Source: Corynebacterium kalidii
Lineage (GTDB): Bacteria; Actinomycetota; Actinomycetes; Mycobacteriales; Mycobacteriaceae
Assembly (NCBI RefSeq): GCF_022869005.1
Contig: NZ_JALIEA010000013.1
Span: 208,510-272,509 of the forward strand
DNA: 64,000 nucleotides
Direction of reading: 5' to 3'
Of this stretch, positions 43,959 to 53,523 are shown piece by piece; position 1 is the stretch's first letter; each line of letters opens with the position of its first letter. Under the pieces are notes generated by a model. That model made no database searches and had not been told where the DNA came from. It saw only the letters and a program-made list of their open reading frames with translations. The position numbers and the translations under genes were made by a program.

Positions 43959-45293
43959 TCAGGCGAACAACGACCGCAGGAACGGCGTCGAGTCCGCCAT
44001 CGAGGCGACCATCGCCCCGCTGTGGTCCTCGTCGTACCAGTGCACGTCGACCTGCTCGTTGGAGCCGGCGAACTGGTTGATCCACATCTGCGAGTTCAGC
44101 ATCACCCCGATGGGGGTCGGGACGTCGAGGTCCCGCATGCCGTGGCCCACGAACACCGGCTTGTCGTACCCGTCGGTCGGGGTGGCCATGTAGGAGCGCA
44201 ACGCCGGCTCCAGTCCCGGCACCGAGCTGACCGGCGCGGTGAAGGCGCGGGACATCCCCACCCCGTCCAGGGCGTCCGCAAGCGAGGAGTAGCAGGCGGT
44301 CTCGGCCATGTCGGTGATCCGTCGTCCTTCGTCGGAGAGGACGGAGTCCACGTCGATCTCCGGGTGCGCCTCACGGAACCCGGCGAGGATGTAGGCGGTG
44401 TACACGTTCAGTCCCGTCGGAAGCACCACCGGCGGGAACGACGGAGAACCGGCCAGCACGACTTCCTCGACATATGCCGGTGCGCCGGTGGAGACCGCGC
44501 CCCGGTAGTCCAGGCCGAGCTCCCGGCTCCGCTCCGTCGCGGCATGGGCCACGTGCAGCGCCGCACCACCACCCTGCGACTGGCCGATCACCGCCCACGA
44601 CGACGACAACGACGCCCCCACCGACTCCAGGGACCGGGCTGCGGCCACCGAGTCGATGACATTTGCCGCGCTGACCTGCCCGTTCAGGTACGACATCAGC
44701 CCCGGCGTCCCCATCCCCACGTAATCGGAGGCGACGACCGCGTAGCCCTGGTCCAGCCAGTGCTGCAGGTAGTCGGCGTCCCGCGCGCTCCGGGGAAGCG
44801 CCGAGGGCGTGCACTCGTCACCCAGCCCGACGGTGCCGTGGGCCCAGGCCAGCACCGGCCAGCCGCCCTTCGGCGCAGGCCCCTGCGGGAGGAACACCGC
44901 CGCGGTGGACGCGGCGACGTCCCCGTGCTGGTCCACCGTGGAGTACACGAACCGGCGTTGCGTGCCGGCGGACCCCAGTCCGAGATCCGGGTTCAACGCC
45001 ACGTCCCCGACAGGCTCACCGACCCGGTCGGGGAGCGCGACCCCACCGGTGACGTCCAGCCCCGACCAGTCCGGGTTCTCCTCGTTGGGGGCCGCCGTGC
45101 CCGCCGGTTCCCCCGCGTCGACGAGGGCCGCCGGCAGTGATCCGGCCACAGACGCCGGTGCCGCGGTGGCGACAGGAGCGAGGACACCGCCAGCCAGGGC
45201 GAGCACGGTGGCGGGGACCAGGGCCCGTCGGAGCGGGGACAGGACAGTGCGGGACAGCGAACGCAGTGAACTCAGCGGGTTCAGCGAATTCAT
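43959..45293 (-). CDS. Secreted lipase (LIP family)
   Basis: A 444-residue exported alpha/beta hydrolase. Signal peptide ALVPATVLALAGGVLAPVAT with AxA site near residue 45. Nucleophile elbow WAVIGQSQGGGAALHVAH (Ser in GQSQG), Asp in VGHGMRDLDVPTPI, His in DEDHSGAMVASM; oxyanion loop LAWAHGTVGLGDECTPSA. This matches secretory lipases that hydrolyse triacylglycerols, and two Cys may form a disulfide. It may supply fatty acids or act in virulence/colonisation; that is inference. Confidence 0.9.
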   Translation of the reverse strand: MNSLNPLSSLRSLSRTVLSPLRRALVPATVLALAGGVLAPVATAAPASVAGSLPAALVDAGEPAGTAAPNEENPDWSGLDVTGGVALPDRVGEPVGDVALNPDLGLGSAGTQRRFVYSTVDQHGDVAASTAAVFLPQGPAPKGGWPVLAWAHGTVGLGDECTPSALPRSARDADYLQHWLDQGYAVVASDYVGMGTPGLMSYLNGQVSAANVIDSVAAARSLESVGASLSSSWAVIGQSQGGGAALHVAHAATERSRELGLDYRGAVSTGAPAYVEEVVLAGSPSFPPVVLPTGLNVYTAYILAGFREAHPEIDVDSVLSDEGRRITDMAETACYSSLADALDGVGMSRAFTAPVSSVPGLEPALRSYMATPTDGYDKPVFVGHGMRDLDVPTPIGVMLNSQMWINQFAGSNEQVDVHWYDEDHSGAMVASMADSTPFLRSLFA

Positions 45294-45399
45294 CGGACTT
45301 CTCGGGGCTGGTCAGGAACATCTCCGGCAGAAACACGTCTGCCGGTGAGTCTAGCCACCGCCACGGGGTGACCGGTGGAAAACCGCCGCTCACGGTCCG

Positions 45400-47790
45400 T
45401 CACCGCCGCTGCGCCGCATCCGCCAGGGCCCGCAGCAGCACCGCGGCACCGTGTTTGAACAGCGGGTCATTGCCGTTGCCGCACTTCGGCGACTGCACAC
45501 ACGACGGGCAGCCGGACTCGCATCCGCAGGACTCCACGGTGTCGGCGGTCATCGCCATCCACCGGGCGAACCGTTCGAACCCAGCCTCGGCGAACCCCGC
45601 ACCTCCCTCGTAGCCGTCGTAGACGAACACGGTGGGGAAACCGGTGTCGGGGTGCAGCACCGTGGACACCCCGCCGATATCCCACCGGTCGCACGTGGCC
45701 AGCAGCGGCAGCAGGCCGATCGCGGCGTGCTCGGCGGCGTGCAGGGTCCCGGGCCACAACGGTTCCTCGATACCGAGGTCGAGCAGCACCGCCGGGTCCA
45801 CCGTGTACGCGACGGCCCGGGTGCGCAGCCGTTGCGGCGGGTAGTCCAACGGCACGGTGGTCAGCACCTCACCGTCCCGCGTCCGACGCTGGTAGCCGGT
45901 GACCTGGTGGGAGACCTCCACGTCCACGTCCGCCGTCCAGACCCCCGACGGCGCGGACTCCGTACCGCCGATCTCACAGGTGCGCCGGACCCCCTCGATG
46001 CGGATGTCGACCGTCTCCTCGGCCCGCGTGGTCCACTCCGGGGTCTCCGGGTGCACCAGGCACACCGAATCGGCGAGGGCCAGCTCGTCCACCAGGTAAC
46101 TCTCGCCCTGGTGGACGTACACCGCGCCGTCGTGGACCTCGCTGACGGCACGCGCGGTGTCGACGGTGCCGAGCACCTGGCCGGAATGCTGGTCGACGAT
46201 GACCACCTCGTCGCCGGTGCCGCCCCGGATACTCACCCGCCCGTGCACCTCACCGGAGATCTCCAGGTCGCAGAACACCCCCCGCGGCCGTCGGCGCAGG
46301 GACCCGTCCGCCACCAGCGAGTCGACGACGCGCCGGGCCGTCGGACCGAACGCCTCGATCTCGCCGTCGGTCAGCGGGGCCTCGGCCGCGGCGCACAGCA
46401 GGTGCCCGGCCAGGATGTACGGGTTCGACGGGTCGAAGACGCTGGCCTCCACCGGGATGTCCAGCAACGCCTCGGGGTGGTGGACGAGGTAGGTGTCCAG
46501 GGGGTTGTCGCCGGCGACCATCACCACCAGGCAGCCCTGGCCCCTACGTCCGGCCCGTCCCGCCTGCTGGCGGAAGCTGGCGACCGTCCCGGGGAACCCG
46601 CAGGACACCACCGCGTCGAGCCCGCCGACGTCGATGCCGAGTTCCAGGGCACTGGTCGCGGCCAGACCCAGCAGGTCACCGTTGTCGAGGCGACGCTCCA
46701 GGTCGCGCCGGGCCTCCGGGGTGTACCCCGCGCGGTAGGACGCGATGCGCGCGGCGTCGCCCGGACGGCCCGTAGCGGCGAGCTCCTCGGCGCAGGCGAG
46801 CGCGGTGGTCTCGGCACCGCGCCGGGACCGGACGAACGTGAGCGTGCGGGCACCTTCGGCGATGAGCCGTGCCATGATCCGGGCCGACTCGGTGGTCGCC
46901 GCCCGACGGACCGGGGCCCCGTGCTCACCGACGACGTCCTCCCGGAACCCGGGCTCCCACAGGGCGATCGTCCGCTCCCCGCGCGGCGAACCGTCCTCGG
47001 TGACCGCCACGGTGGGACGTCCGGTGAGACGTTCGGCGTGACGTTCCGGCTCCGCCGTCGTCGCACTGGCCAGGATGACCGTCGGTGTCGAGCCGGCCCG
47101 CGCCGCGAGGCGCAGCAGCCGACGCAGCACCAGCGACACGTGGGCGCCGAAGACACCCCGGTACACGTGGCACTCGTCGACGACGATGAACCGCAGGGTG
47201 CGCAGCAGCCGCGACCACCGCTGCGACTGCCCCAGGACCGAGGCGTGCACCATGTCAGGGTTGCTGACCAGGATGCGGGCCTCGTCCCGGATCGTGCGCC
47301 GGGCCTCCGGCGGCGTGTCCCCGTCGTACGACGCCACCATCACCCCGCGCAGCTCGGGGACCGTGGAACACAGGCGGGCCAGCGACGCCCGCTGGTCCTG
47401 CGCCAGCGCCTTGGTGGGGGACAGGTACAGGCACGACGCGCCGGTGTCGGACGCGAGGCCCGAGAGGACGGGCAGCTGGTAGCCCAGCGACTTCCCGGAG
47501 GCCGTACCGGTGGAGACGACCACGTCGCGCCCGTCCCAGGCGTGCTGTGCGGTGGCGACCTGGTGGGACCAGGGGGTGGTGATGCCGTCGTCGACGAGCC
47601 TGTCGCGCAGCCCGGGGAGGACCCACTCGGGCCAGTCCGCCGGGGTCGAGGTGCGGGCGGTCTCGGTGCGGACGTGGGTGAGCGTGTCGGGGTGCTCCGC
47701 GCCGGCGCCTGGAGCCTGTGACGTCTGTAGAGCCTGTGGCGCCAGTGGAGCCAGCGTGGTGAGGAGTTCACCGCCGAAGGATTCGCTCAT
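45400..47790 (-). CDS. DEAD/DEAH-box helicase with DUF1998 (MrfA/YprA-like)
   Basis: A 796-residue helicase. Walker A STGTASGKSLGYQLPVL, Walker B VVDECHVYRGVFG, motif III ILASATTAEPERHAERLTG, motif VI QQAGRAGRRGQGCLVVMV. The C-terminal DUF1998 domain carries the cysteine cluster ESCGCESGCPSCVQSPKCGN (metal or Fe-S). Bacillus MrfA of this family acts in excision of mitomycin damage. M. tuberculosis Rv3649 is the orthologue by position, divergent from cspA. Start ATG 47790; the longer frame runs across the cspA promoter. Confidence 0.92.
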   Translation of the reverse strand: MSESFGGELLTTLAPLAPQALQTSQAPGAGAEHPDTLTHVRTETARTSTPADWPEWVLPGLRDRLVDDGITTPWSHQVATAQHAWDGRDVVVSTGTASGKSLGYQLPVLSGLASDTGASCLYLSPTKALAQDQRASLARLCSTVPELRGVMVASYDGDTPPEARRTIRDEARILVSNPDMVHASVLGQSQRWSRLLRTLRFIVVDECHVYRGVFGAHVSLVLRRLLRLAARAGSTPTVILASATTAEPERHAERLTGRPTVAVTEDGSPRGERTIALWEPGFREDVVGEHGAPVRRAATTESARIMARLIAEGARTLTFVRSRRGAETTALACAEELAATGRPGDAARIASYRAGYTPEARRDLERRLDNGDLLGLAATSALELGIDVGGLDAVVSCGFPGTVASFRQQAGRAGRRGQGCLVVMVAGDNPLDTYLVHHPEALLDIPVEASVFDPSNPYILAGHLLCAAAEAPLTDGEIEAFGPTARRVVDSLVADGSLRRRPRGVFCDLEISGEVHGRVSIRGGTGDEVVIVDQHSGQVLGTVDTARAVSEVHDGAVYVHQGESYLVDELALADSVCLVHPETPEWTTRAEETVDIRIEGVRRTCEIGGTESAPSGVWTADVDVEVSHQVTGYQRRTRDGEVLTTVPLDYPPQRLRTRAVAYTVDPAVLLDLGIEEPLWPGTLHAAEHAAIGLLPLLATCDRWDIGGVSTVLHPDTGFPTVFVYDGYEGGAGFAEAGFERFARWMAMTADTVESCGCESGCPSCVQSPKCGNGNDPLFKHGAAVLLRALADAAQRR

Positions 47791-48174
47791 GGTGAACAGT
47801 GTAGGCAGCGGTACGGACGCGGCGGGAGCACCGGCCGGGCGACTGTGTGTCTGCAGGTCACGGGGTGTCGGGGCGGCCCGGGGCATAACCGGAAGCTGTG
47901 ACCTCCCTGCGAATTCCGGTTTTCGGGGGAGAAAATAGTGCCGCGGTATGGTGCTCCGGCGTGAAACGTGGAACACTGGTGGGCGGTCACAGTTTCTGTG
48001 CGTCGCTTTGCTCGCTGTATCACCGGTTAGACCCGCAGTCAGTAGGTAAAACGTTCGCGGGAGTTGTTTGCATGCGGACGGACCAGCCTTAATCGGTGGT
48101 TCTAGCATCGGCCCGGTGGCCTCGCGAAAAGTTGGCGGGGCACCGATCACCGACATGTAAGTAAGGGAAAGATC
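47791..48174. promoter_or_regulatory. Divergent region between helicase and cspA
   Basis: 384 bp with no gene. The plus strand should hold the cspA promoter: TAGCAT (48103-48108) is a candidate -10, giving a leader of ~60 bases with GTAAGGGAAAG as ribosome-binding site. Cold-shock genes usually have long leaders, so more upstream starts are also possible. No other element stands out. Confidence 0.4.
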
Positions 48175-48378
48175 ATGGCACAGGGAACCGTCAAGTGGTT
48201 CAACGCTGAAAAGGGCTACGGCTTCATCGCACCGAACGATGGTGGCGCTGACGTCTTCGTCCACTACTCCGAGATCCAGGGCAACGGCTTCCGTACCCTC
48301 GAGGAGAACCAGCAGGTCGAGTTCGAGATCGGCGACGGCGCCAAGGGCCCCCAGGCTCAGGCTGTCACCGCTCTCTAA
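48175..48378 (+). CDS. cspA: Cold-shock protein
   Basis: A 67-residue CSD protein with both RNA-binding motifs: KGYGFIAP (RNP1) and DVFVHYS (RNP2). It binds single-stranded RNA/DNA as a chaperone. Start [14 protein letters not shown] is canonical. Low rare-codon content suggests high expression. Followed by a strong terminator. Confidence 0.97.
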   Translation: MAQGTVKWFNAEKGYGFIAPNDGGADVFVHYSEIQGNGFRTLEENQQVEFEIGDGAKGPQAQAVTAL

Positions 48379-48437
48379 GAGCTCTGACTGAACCCGCCGC
48401 CTGCGGGACCTGATCCCCGGGCGGTAGCTTCACAACG

Positions 48438-48484
48438 ACGTCGCCCGGCGTCTGCGGAGAGATCCGCAGGTGCCGGGCGACGTT
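48438..48484 (+). terminator. Rho-independent terminator of cspA
   Basis: ACGTCGCCCGGC with TCTGCGG pairs with CCGCAGG and GCCGGGCGACGT (loop AGAGAT), followed by TTTTCGTT. The hairpin starts 60 bases after the stop. Confidence 0.9.
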
Positions 48485-48539
48485 TTCGTTGTGCCGGGGG
48501 CGGTGGGGCTGGCCTGCTCCGCCCTGCTCTGTCCGACAT

Positions 48540-48610
48540 TCGCACCCCATAATCTTCTGCTCAAAATATGACCTGGGGTTTTATGAGATTAACATTCTTA
48601 TGGGGTGCGA
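48540..48610. repeat. AT-rich 45-base insert bounded by a perfect 13-bp inverted repeat
   Basis: TCGCACCCCATAA (48540-48552) is repeated inverted at 48598-48610. The interior is very AT-rich (TCAAAATATGACC, TTTTATGAGATTAACATTC), and a second nested inverted pair TAATCT (48550-48555)/AGATTA (48586-48591) overlaps it. It lies between the cspA terminator and the stop of the HxlR gene. It could be a small mobile-element remnant or a regulatory RNA/protein site; nothing in it codes. Confidence 0.7.
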
Positions 48611-48650
48611 CCATCGACACTGCGCGGACCGGACGTGGTTCCGGACGCCG

Positions 48651-49004
48651 TTACTGAGCCCCGCGGTGGTCGGCCACGTCCGACATGTGGGCCACCGTCC
48701 AGTCGAACAGTGCGTGGACCGGCGGTAGGGCGGAGCGCCCGAGGTCGGTGAGCTCGTAGATCACCCGGGGAGGGGTCTCCGGGAAGGCGGTGCGGGTGAT
48801 CAGTCCGTCCGAGGCCAGGGTGGACAGTCGTTGGGAGAGGACCCGGACGGAGATGCCGTCCACCTGTGCATGGACCTCGCCGTTGCGCAGGGGGCCGTGC
48901 TCCAGGGAGAGCAGGATCAGCATGTTCCACCGGTCACCGACGGTGGTGAACAGGTCGCGGCTGGGGCAGTCGCGCGAGGCGGGGTTCCACGGGATGTCCG
49001 TCAT
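48651..49004 (-). CDS. HxlR-family regulator
   Basis: A 117-residue winged-helix protein: CPSRDLFTTVGDRWNMLILL, GISVRVLSQRLSTLASDGLI as recognition helix and RTAFPETPPRVIYELTDLG as wing. One Cys (RDCPSRD) near the N-terminus fits thiol-based sensing of quinones or aldehydes, as in YodB/QorR. Divergent from an NmrA-like reductase it most likely represses. ATG 49004 chosen; ATG 49016 possible. Confidence 0.9.
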   Translation of the reverse strand: MTDIPWNPASRDCPSRDLFTTVGDRWNMLILLSLEHGPLRNGEVHAQVDGISVRVLSQRLSTLASDGLITRTAFPETPPRVIYELTDLGRSALPPVHALFDWTVAHMSDVADHRGAQ

Positions 49005-49066
49005 GGTGTCGACCATATCAAAGGCACAATGTCGGGATGCCACTATACAAAAGGAAGTAACCAGGT

Positions 49067-49072
49067 TAGACT
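49067..49072 (+). promoter_or_regulatory. -10 box of a probable leaderless transcript
   Basis: TAGACT within GGTTAGACTGGCC ends 7 bases before the ATG at 49080. Just upstream, ACTATACAAAAGGAAGT is a possible HxlR operator (ACT...AGT symmetry). Confidence 0.6.
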
Positions 49073-49079
49073 GGCCGAC

Positions 49080-49709
49080 ATGACTACAATCACCGTTTAC
49101 GGATCGACCGGCATGGTCGGCAGCGACATCACCCGCGAAGCAGCGGCCCGGGGTCACCGGGTCATCGGCGTCTCACGTCAGGAGAGCCCGGACAACCGGG
49201 TCGACGGCGTCACCTACGTCACCGGGAACCTCCAGGACACCGCCGACGTCGTCGCCAAGGCGGCCGACACCGACGTCCTGGTCATCTCCGTCCCGGGACC
49301 GCGCGACGGCAGCTCCGTCCAGCCGGTCATCGACGCCCACGCCGCACTGGTCCCCGCCCTGGCCGGGCAGGATGTCCGCGTGTTCGTCGTCGGCGGTGCC
49401 GGGGCGACCCTCACCGCGGACGGCACCATGCTCGTCGACACCCCGGACTTCCCCGAGGCGTACGCCGCCGAAGCACGGTCCTTCGCAGAGGTCCTCGACC
49501 TCTACCGTGCCGCCCCCGCGTCCCTGGACTGGACGATGCTGGCCCCCGCCCCGGAGATCGGCCCCGGTGCACCGGCGGAGTCCTACGTCCTCGGCGACGA
49601 CCATCCGGCCGGTGACAGCGTCACCACCGGCACCTTCGCCCGCGCGGCCCTGGACGAGATCGAGACCCCGGCCCACCGGCGGACCCGCTTCACCGTCGCC
49701 GACGCCTGA
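49080..49709 (+). CDS. NAD(P)-binding NmrA/SDR-like oxidoreductase
   Basis: A 209-residue atypical SDR: TVYGSTGMVGSDITREAAAR (nucleotide motif GxxGxxG), VLVISVPGPRD, FVVGGAGATLTADG and LDWTMLAPAPEIGPGAPAES. It resembles YwnB-type NAD(P)H-binding proteins that are controlled by HxlR regulators and respond to electrophiles. Reaction unknown. The transcript seems leaderless. Confidence 0.87.
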   Translation: MTTITVYGSTGMVGSDITREAAARGHRVIGVSRQESPDNRVDGVTYVTGNLQDTADVVAKAADTDVLVISVPGPRDGSSVQPVIDAHAALVPALAGQDVRVFVVGGAGATLTADGTMLVDTPDFPEAYAAEARSFAEVLDLYRAAPASLDWTMLAPAPEIGPGAPAESYVLGDDHPAGDSVTTGTFARAALDEIETPAHRRTRFTVADA

Positions 49710-49866
49710 GACGTCCTGAAACCCCCCGTAAGGAGAGCGTTTCCGCAGAGGTGCGCTCGCGGCGTGTAGGGTCTCACCTCGAACCCCCTGTGATTCAACC
49801 GGGCGTACCAGACAGGTCCGGCACACAGGACAACGGGACCGACAGGAGAAGGTGGGAGCAACACCG

Positions 49867-52800
49867 ATGGCAGCGCAGGAGACCCAGACCGGCGGCGGGA
49901 AGAAACTCGTCATCGTCGAGTCCGCCACCAAGGCGAAGAAGATCCAGCGTTACCTCGGCGACAAATACATTGTCGACGCCTCCGTCGGACACATCCGTGA
50001 CCTCCCCCGGGGGGCCGCGGACGTTCCCGCCAAGTACAAGAAGGAACCGTGGGCGCGCCTCGGTGTGAACGTCGACGACGACTTCGAGGCCCTCTACGTC
50101 GTCAGTCCCGACAAGAAGAAGAAGGTCGCCGACCTCAAGAGCAAGCTCAAGCAGGTCGACGAGGTCTACCTCGCCACCGACCCCGACCGTGAGGGCGAGG
50201 CGATCGCCTGGCACCTGCTGCAGGTGCTCAAGCCCAAGGTCCCGGTGCGCCGCATGGTGTTCCACGAGATCACCGAAGCGGCGATCCGTGAGGCCGCCGA
50301 GAACACCCGCGACCTCGACCTGGACCTCGTCGACGCCCAGGAGACCCGTCGTGTGCTCGACCGTCTCTACGGCTACGAGGTGTCGCCGGTGCTGTGGCGC
50401 AAGGTGATGCCGCGTCTGTCGGCCGGTCGGGTGCAGTCCGTGGCGACGAGGGTCATCGTGGAGCGCGAGCGCGAGCGCATGGCGTTCGTGTCCGCGGAGT
50501 ACTGGGACCTCACCGCCACCCTCGACACCGGTGCCGGGGAGACCGCCGGTTCCGGCAGCCCCACCACGTTCGACGCCTCGCTGGTCGCCGTCGACGGCAA
50601 GCGGGTCGCCCAGGGCCGCGACTTCGGCGACGACGGCCGGTTGAAGACGGGCAAGGCCCAGGCCAACGTCACGGTCATCGACCGGGCGACGGCGGAGGCG
50701 TTGGCGGAGAACCTCACCGGTGCCGCGATGTCGGTGACGAAGGTCGAGGAGAAGCCGTACACCCGGCGTCCCTACCCGCCGTTCATGACCTCCACGCTGC
50801 AGCAGGAGGCCGGACGCAAGCTGCACTACACCTCGGAGCGCACGATGCGTATCGCGCAGCGGCTCTACGAGAACGGCCACATCACCTATATGCGTACCGA
50901 CTCCACCACGCTGTCGAAGGCCGGTATCGACGCCGCACGCCAGCAGGCCCGGGAGCTCTACGGCCCCGGTTTCGTGGCGGACGCCCCGCGCCAGTACAAC
51001 CGCAAGGTCAAGAACTCGCAGGAGGCGCACGAGGCGATCCGTCCGGCCGGCGAGACCTTCGCCACCCCGGGCGCCCTGTCGGGGCAGCTGGACGCCGAGG
51101 AGTTCAAGCTCTACGAGCTGATCTGGCAGCGCACGGTCGCCAGCCAGATGGCCGACGCCCGCGGGACATCGATGAAGGTCACGGTCTCCGGGACGGCGAC
51201 CAGTGGCGAGCGCACGGACTTCCAGGCCAACGGGCGCACGATCACCTTCCCGGGCTTCCTGAAGGCCTACGTGGAGACCAGTCAGCTGTCGGACGGCCGC
51301 AACGTCGCCGACAACGCCGAGAAGGTGCTCCCGGTGCTCGCCGAGGGCGACGGCCTGTCCAGCCGGAACGTCACCGCGGACGGCCACTCCACCAACCCGC
51401 CGGCTCGGTTCACGGAAGCCTCCCTGGTCAAGACCATGGAGGAGCTCGGCATCGGCCGTCCGTCGACGTACGCCTCGATCATCAACACGATCAAGGCCCG
51501 CGGCTACGTGGTGTCCCGTGGCTCGGCGCTGGTGCCCAGCTGGGTCGCCTTCGCGGTCGTCGGGCTGATGGAGGAGAACTTCGGTTCCCTGGTGGACTAC
51601 GAGTTCACCTCCTCGATGGAGGACGAGCTGGACCGTATCGCCCGCGGCGAGGAGAACCGTTCGCACTGGCTGCGCGGATTCTACTTCGGCGACGACAAGG
51701 CGTCCGACGCGACCGCCGAGACCATCGCCCGCCTGGGTGGGCTCAAGACCATGGTCGGCGACAACCTTGAGCGCATCGACGCCCGCAAGGTGAACTCCCT
51801 GCACCTGTTCGACGACTCCGAGGGCATCCCGGTGATCGTGCGGGTGGGGCGCTACGGCCCCTACCTGGAGCGCACGAAGCCGGTGCCGGACGGGGCGCCG
51901 GAGGGCACGGAGCCGGAGGTGCAGCGTGCCAACCTGCCGGAGACGATCACGCCGGACGAGCTGACCCGCGAGATCGCCGAGAAGCTCTTCGCCACCCCGC
52001 AGAGTGGCCGGGAGGTCGGGGTCAACCCGGCGAACGGCCGGATGATCGTGGCGCGTGAAGGCCGCTACGGCCCTTACGTCACCGAGCAGGTCACCGAGGA
52101 CGAGGAGGCCCGGGTCACCGCGGAGGCGGAGAAGACCGTGGAGGCCGAGCGCGACCGGGAGGACGCCGAGCGTGCCGCGGAGGGCAAGAAGCCGCTGAGC
52201 CGGGAGACCAAGACCGCGGCGAACAAGAAGGAGAAGCGGATCAAGGAGATTCTCCAGGAGACGCTGAAGCCGAAGACGGCCTCCCTCTTCGAGTCGATGG
52301 ACCCGGCGACGGTGACGCTGGACGAGGCGTTGAAGCTGATGAGCCTGCCGCGCGAGGTCGGTGTGGACCCCTCAGACGGGGAGATGATCACCGCGCAGAA
52401 CGGCCGGTACGGTGCGTACCTGAAGAAGGGCTCGGATTCGCGTTCGCTGCAGAACGAGGAGCACATCTTCACGGTCACCCTCGACGAGGCGCGGCGGATC
52501 TACGCCGAGCCGAAGCGTCGGGGCCGGGCTGCCGCGAAGCCGCCGTTGAAGCAGCTGGGCGACAACGACGTCTCCGGCAAGCCGATGACGGTGAAGGACG
52601 GACGGTTCGGCCCGTACGTCACCGACGGCACCACGAACGCCTCGCTGCGCCGTGGCGATTCCCCGGAGACGATGACGGACGCCCGGGGTAACGAGCTGCT
52701 CAGTGAGCGGCGCGCCAAGGAAGCCGCGGACGGTGGCGGCGCGGCGAAGAAGACGGCGAAGTCCACGCGGAAGACCGCGACGAAGAATACGGCCAAGAAG

Positions 52801-52869
52801 GCCGCGAAGAAGGCGGTGAAGAAGACGACGAAGAAGACGGTGAAGAAGTCGTCGTCGAAGAAGAGCTGA
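49867..52869 (+). CDS. topA: DNA topoisomerase I
   Basis: A 1000-residue type IA topoisomerase that relaxes negative supercoils. Toprim domain: IVESATKAKKIQRYLG (catalytic Glu) and ATDPDREGEAIAWHL (Asp-x-Asp). Active-site Tyr-341 in GHITYMRTDSTTLS. Several topo-C repeats (GRYGPYL, GRYGPYV, GRYGAYL, GRFGPYV) and a Lys/Ala tail (KKTAKSTRKTATKNTAKKAA) replace zinc fingers, the actinobacterial pattern. GTG 49852 (preceded by AGGAG) would add five residues. Long terminator follows. Confidence 0.96.
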   Translation: MAAQETQTGGGKKLVIVESATKAKKIQRYLGDKYIVDASVGHIRDLPRGAADVPAKYKKEPWARLGVNVDDDFEALYVVSPDKKKKVADLKSKLKQVDEVYLATDPDREGEAIAWHLLQVLKPKVPVRRMVFHEITEAAIREAAENTRDLDLDLVDAQETRRVLDRLYGYEVSPVLWRKVMPRLSAGRVQSVATRVIVERERERMAFVSAEYWDLTATLDTGAGETAGSGSPTTFDASLVAVDGKRVAQGRDFGDDGRLKTGKAQANVTVIDRATAEALAENLTGAAMSVTKVEEKPYTRRPYPPFMTSTLQQEAGRKLHYTSERTMRIAQRLYENGHITYMRTDSTTLSKAGIDAARQQARELYGPGFVADAPRQYNRKVKNSQEAHEAIRPAGETFATPGALSGQLDAEEFKLYELIWQRTVASQMADARGTSMKVTVSGTATSGERTDFQANGRTITFPGFLKAYVETSQLSDGRNVADNAEKVLPVLAEGDGLSSRNVTADGHSTNPPARFTEASLVKTMEELGIGRPSTYASIINTIKARGYVVSRGSALVPSWVAFAVVGLMEENFGSLVDYEFTSSMEDELDRIARGEENRSHWLRGFYFGDDKASDATAETIARLGGLKTMVGDNLERIDARKVNSLHLFDDSEGIPVIVRVGRYGPYLERTKPVPDGAPEGTEPEVQRANLPETITPDELTREIAEKLFATPQSGREVGVNPANGRMIVAREGRYGPYVTEQVTEDEEARVTAEAEKTVEAERDREDAERAAEGKKPLSRETKTAANKKEKRIKEILQETLKPKTASLFESMDPATVTLDEALKLMSLPREVGVDPSDGEMITAQNGRYGAYLKKGSDSRSLQNEEHIFTVTLDEARRIYAEPKRRGRAAAKPPLKQLGDNDVSGKPMTVKDGRFGPYVTDGTTNASLRRGDSPETMTDARGNELLSERRAKEAADGGGAAKKTAKSTRKTATKNTAKKAAKKAVKKTTKKTVKKSSSKKS

Positions 52870-52945
52870 CCGGGCCGGTCGCTACGCCGGTCACCTCGCC
52901 GGTCACCTCGCCGGTCGCCGGGCCTGTCACCACGCCTGTCCCCGC

Positions 52946-53003
52946 AGAAGTCTGGCGCCGGGTCGTTCCTGAACCTCAGGAGCGACCCGGCGCCGGACTT
53001 TTC
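52946..53003 (+). terminator. Long palindromic terminator after topA
   Basis: AGTCTGGCGCCGGGTCG and TCCTGA pair with TCAGGA and CGACCCGGCGCCGGACT, ending TTTT. Before it the DNA repeats GCCGGTCACCTC/GCCGGTCGCC. Its left arm (AGAAGTCTGGCGCCGGGTCG) is nearly repeated at 53514. Confidence 0.9.
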
Positions 53004-53058
53004 TGTGCGTGCGGGCTACGATGGCCCCGTTGATGAGTTTTTCTCAAGGAGGAGAGTA

Positions 53059-53523
53059 GTGGTGGCTGAGTCTCGTGACGGTGACGGACGGTGGGGCGTC
53101 TACGACGCGCGCCGTGGTGAGGGGCAGGGTGCAGGCCAGGGTGCGAACCCGGGCACGGACCAGGGTGCGAACCAGGGTGCAGGAGGGGGCACCGCCGCCG
53201 CCGTACCTCCGCCCGGACACTACACCGGGCCGGTTGTCCCGCCGCGGGACCCGTTCTCGCTCTGGACCGCTTGCGGCCTGACCCTGTTCGTCGTCGGGGC
53301 GCTGGCGGCGGTCGTCTGTTTCGGGAACTCCAGCGGTACCGAGGTCAGCGGTTCCGGGTGGGGCAGGACCACGGTGGACGTGGTCTACATGGACGTCCTC
53401 CTCGGGGCGGTGTGCTGTTCGGTGTTGTCGGGGGCCGGGCTGATCGTCGCCGCCGTGGCGAAGGTGGGGTCGCAGATGGCCAAGGCGTCCCGGTCCGGCG
53501 GTTCCCGGGAGAGAGAAGTCTGA
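53059..53523 (+). CDS. Hypothetical two-helix membrane protein
   Basis: A 154-residue protein of unknown function. The N-terminal half is soluble, with a Gly/Gln/Asn repeat (GQGAGQGANPGTDQGANQGA) and a Pro-rich segment (PPPGHYTGPVVPP). Two membrane helices follow (ACGLTLFVVGALAAVVCFG and DVLLGAVCCSVLSGAGLIVA), then a basic tail. Start GTG 53059 with AAGGAGGAG upstream (GTG 53062 also possible). The gene sits between two related terminators. Confidence 0.7.
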   Translation: MVAESRDGDGRWGVYDARRGEGQGAGQGANPGTDQGANQGAGGGTAAAVPPPGHYTGPVVPPRDPFSLWTACGLTLFVVGALAAVVCFGNSSGTEVSGSGWGRTTVDVVYMDVLLGAVCCSVLSGAGLIVAAVAKVGSQMAKASRSGGSREREV

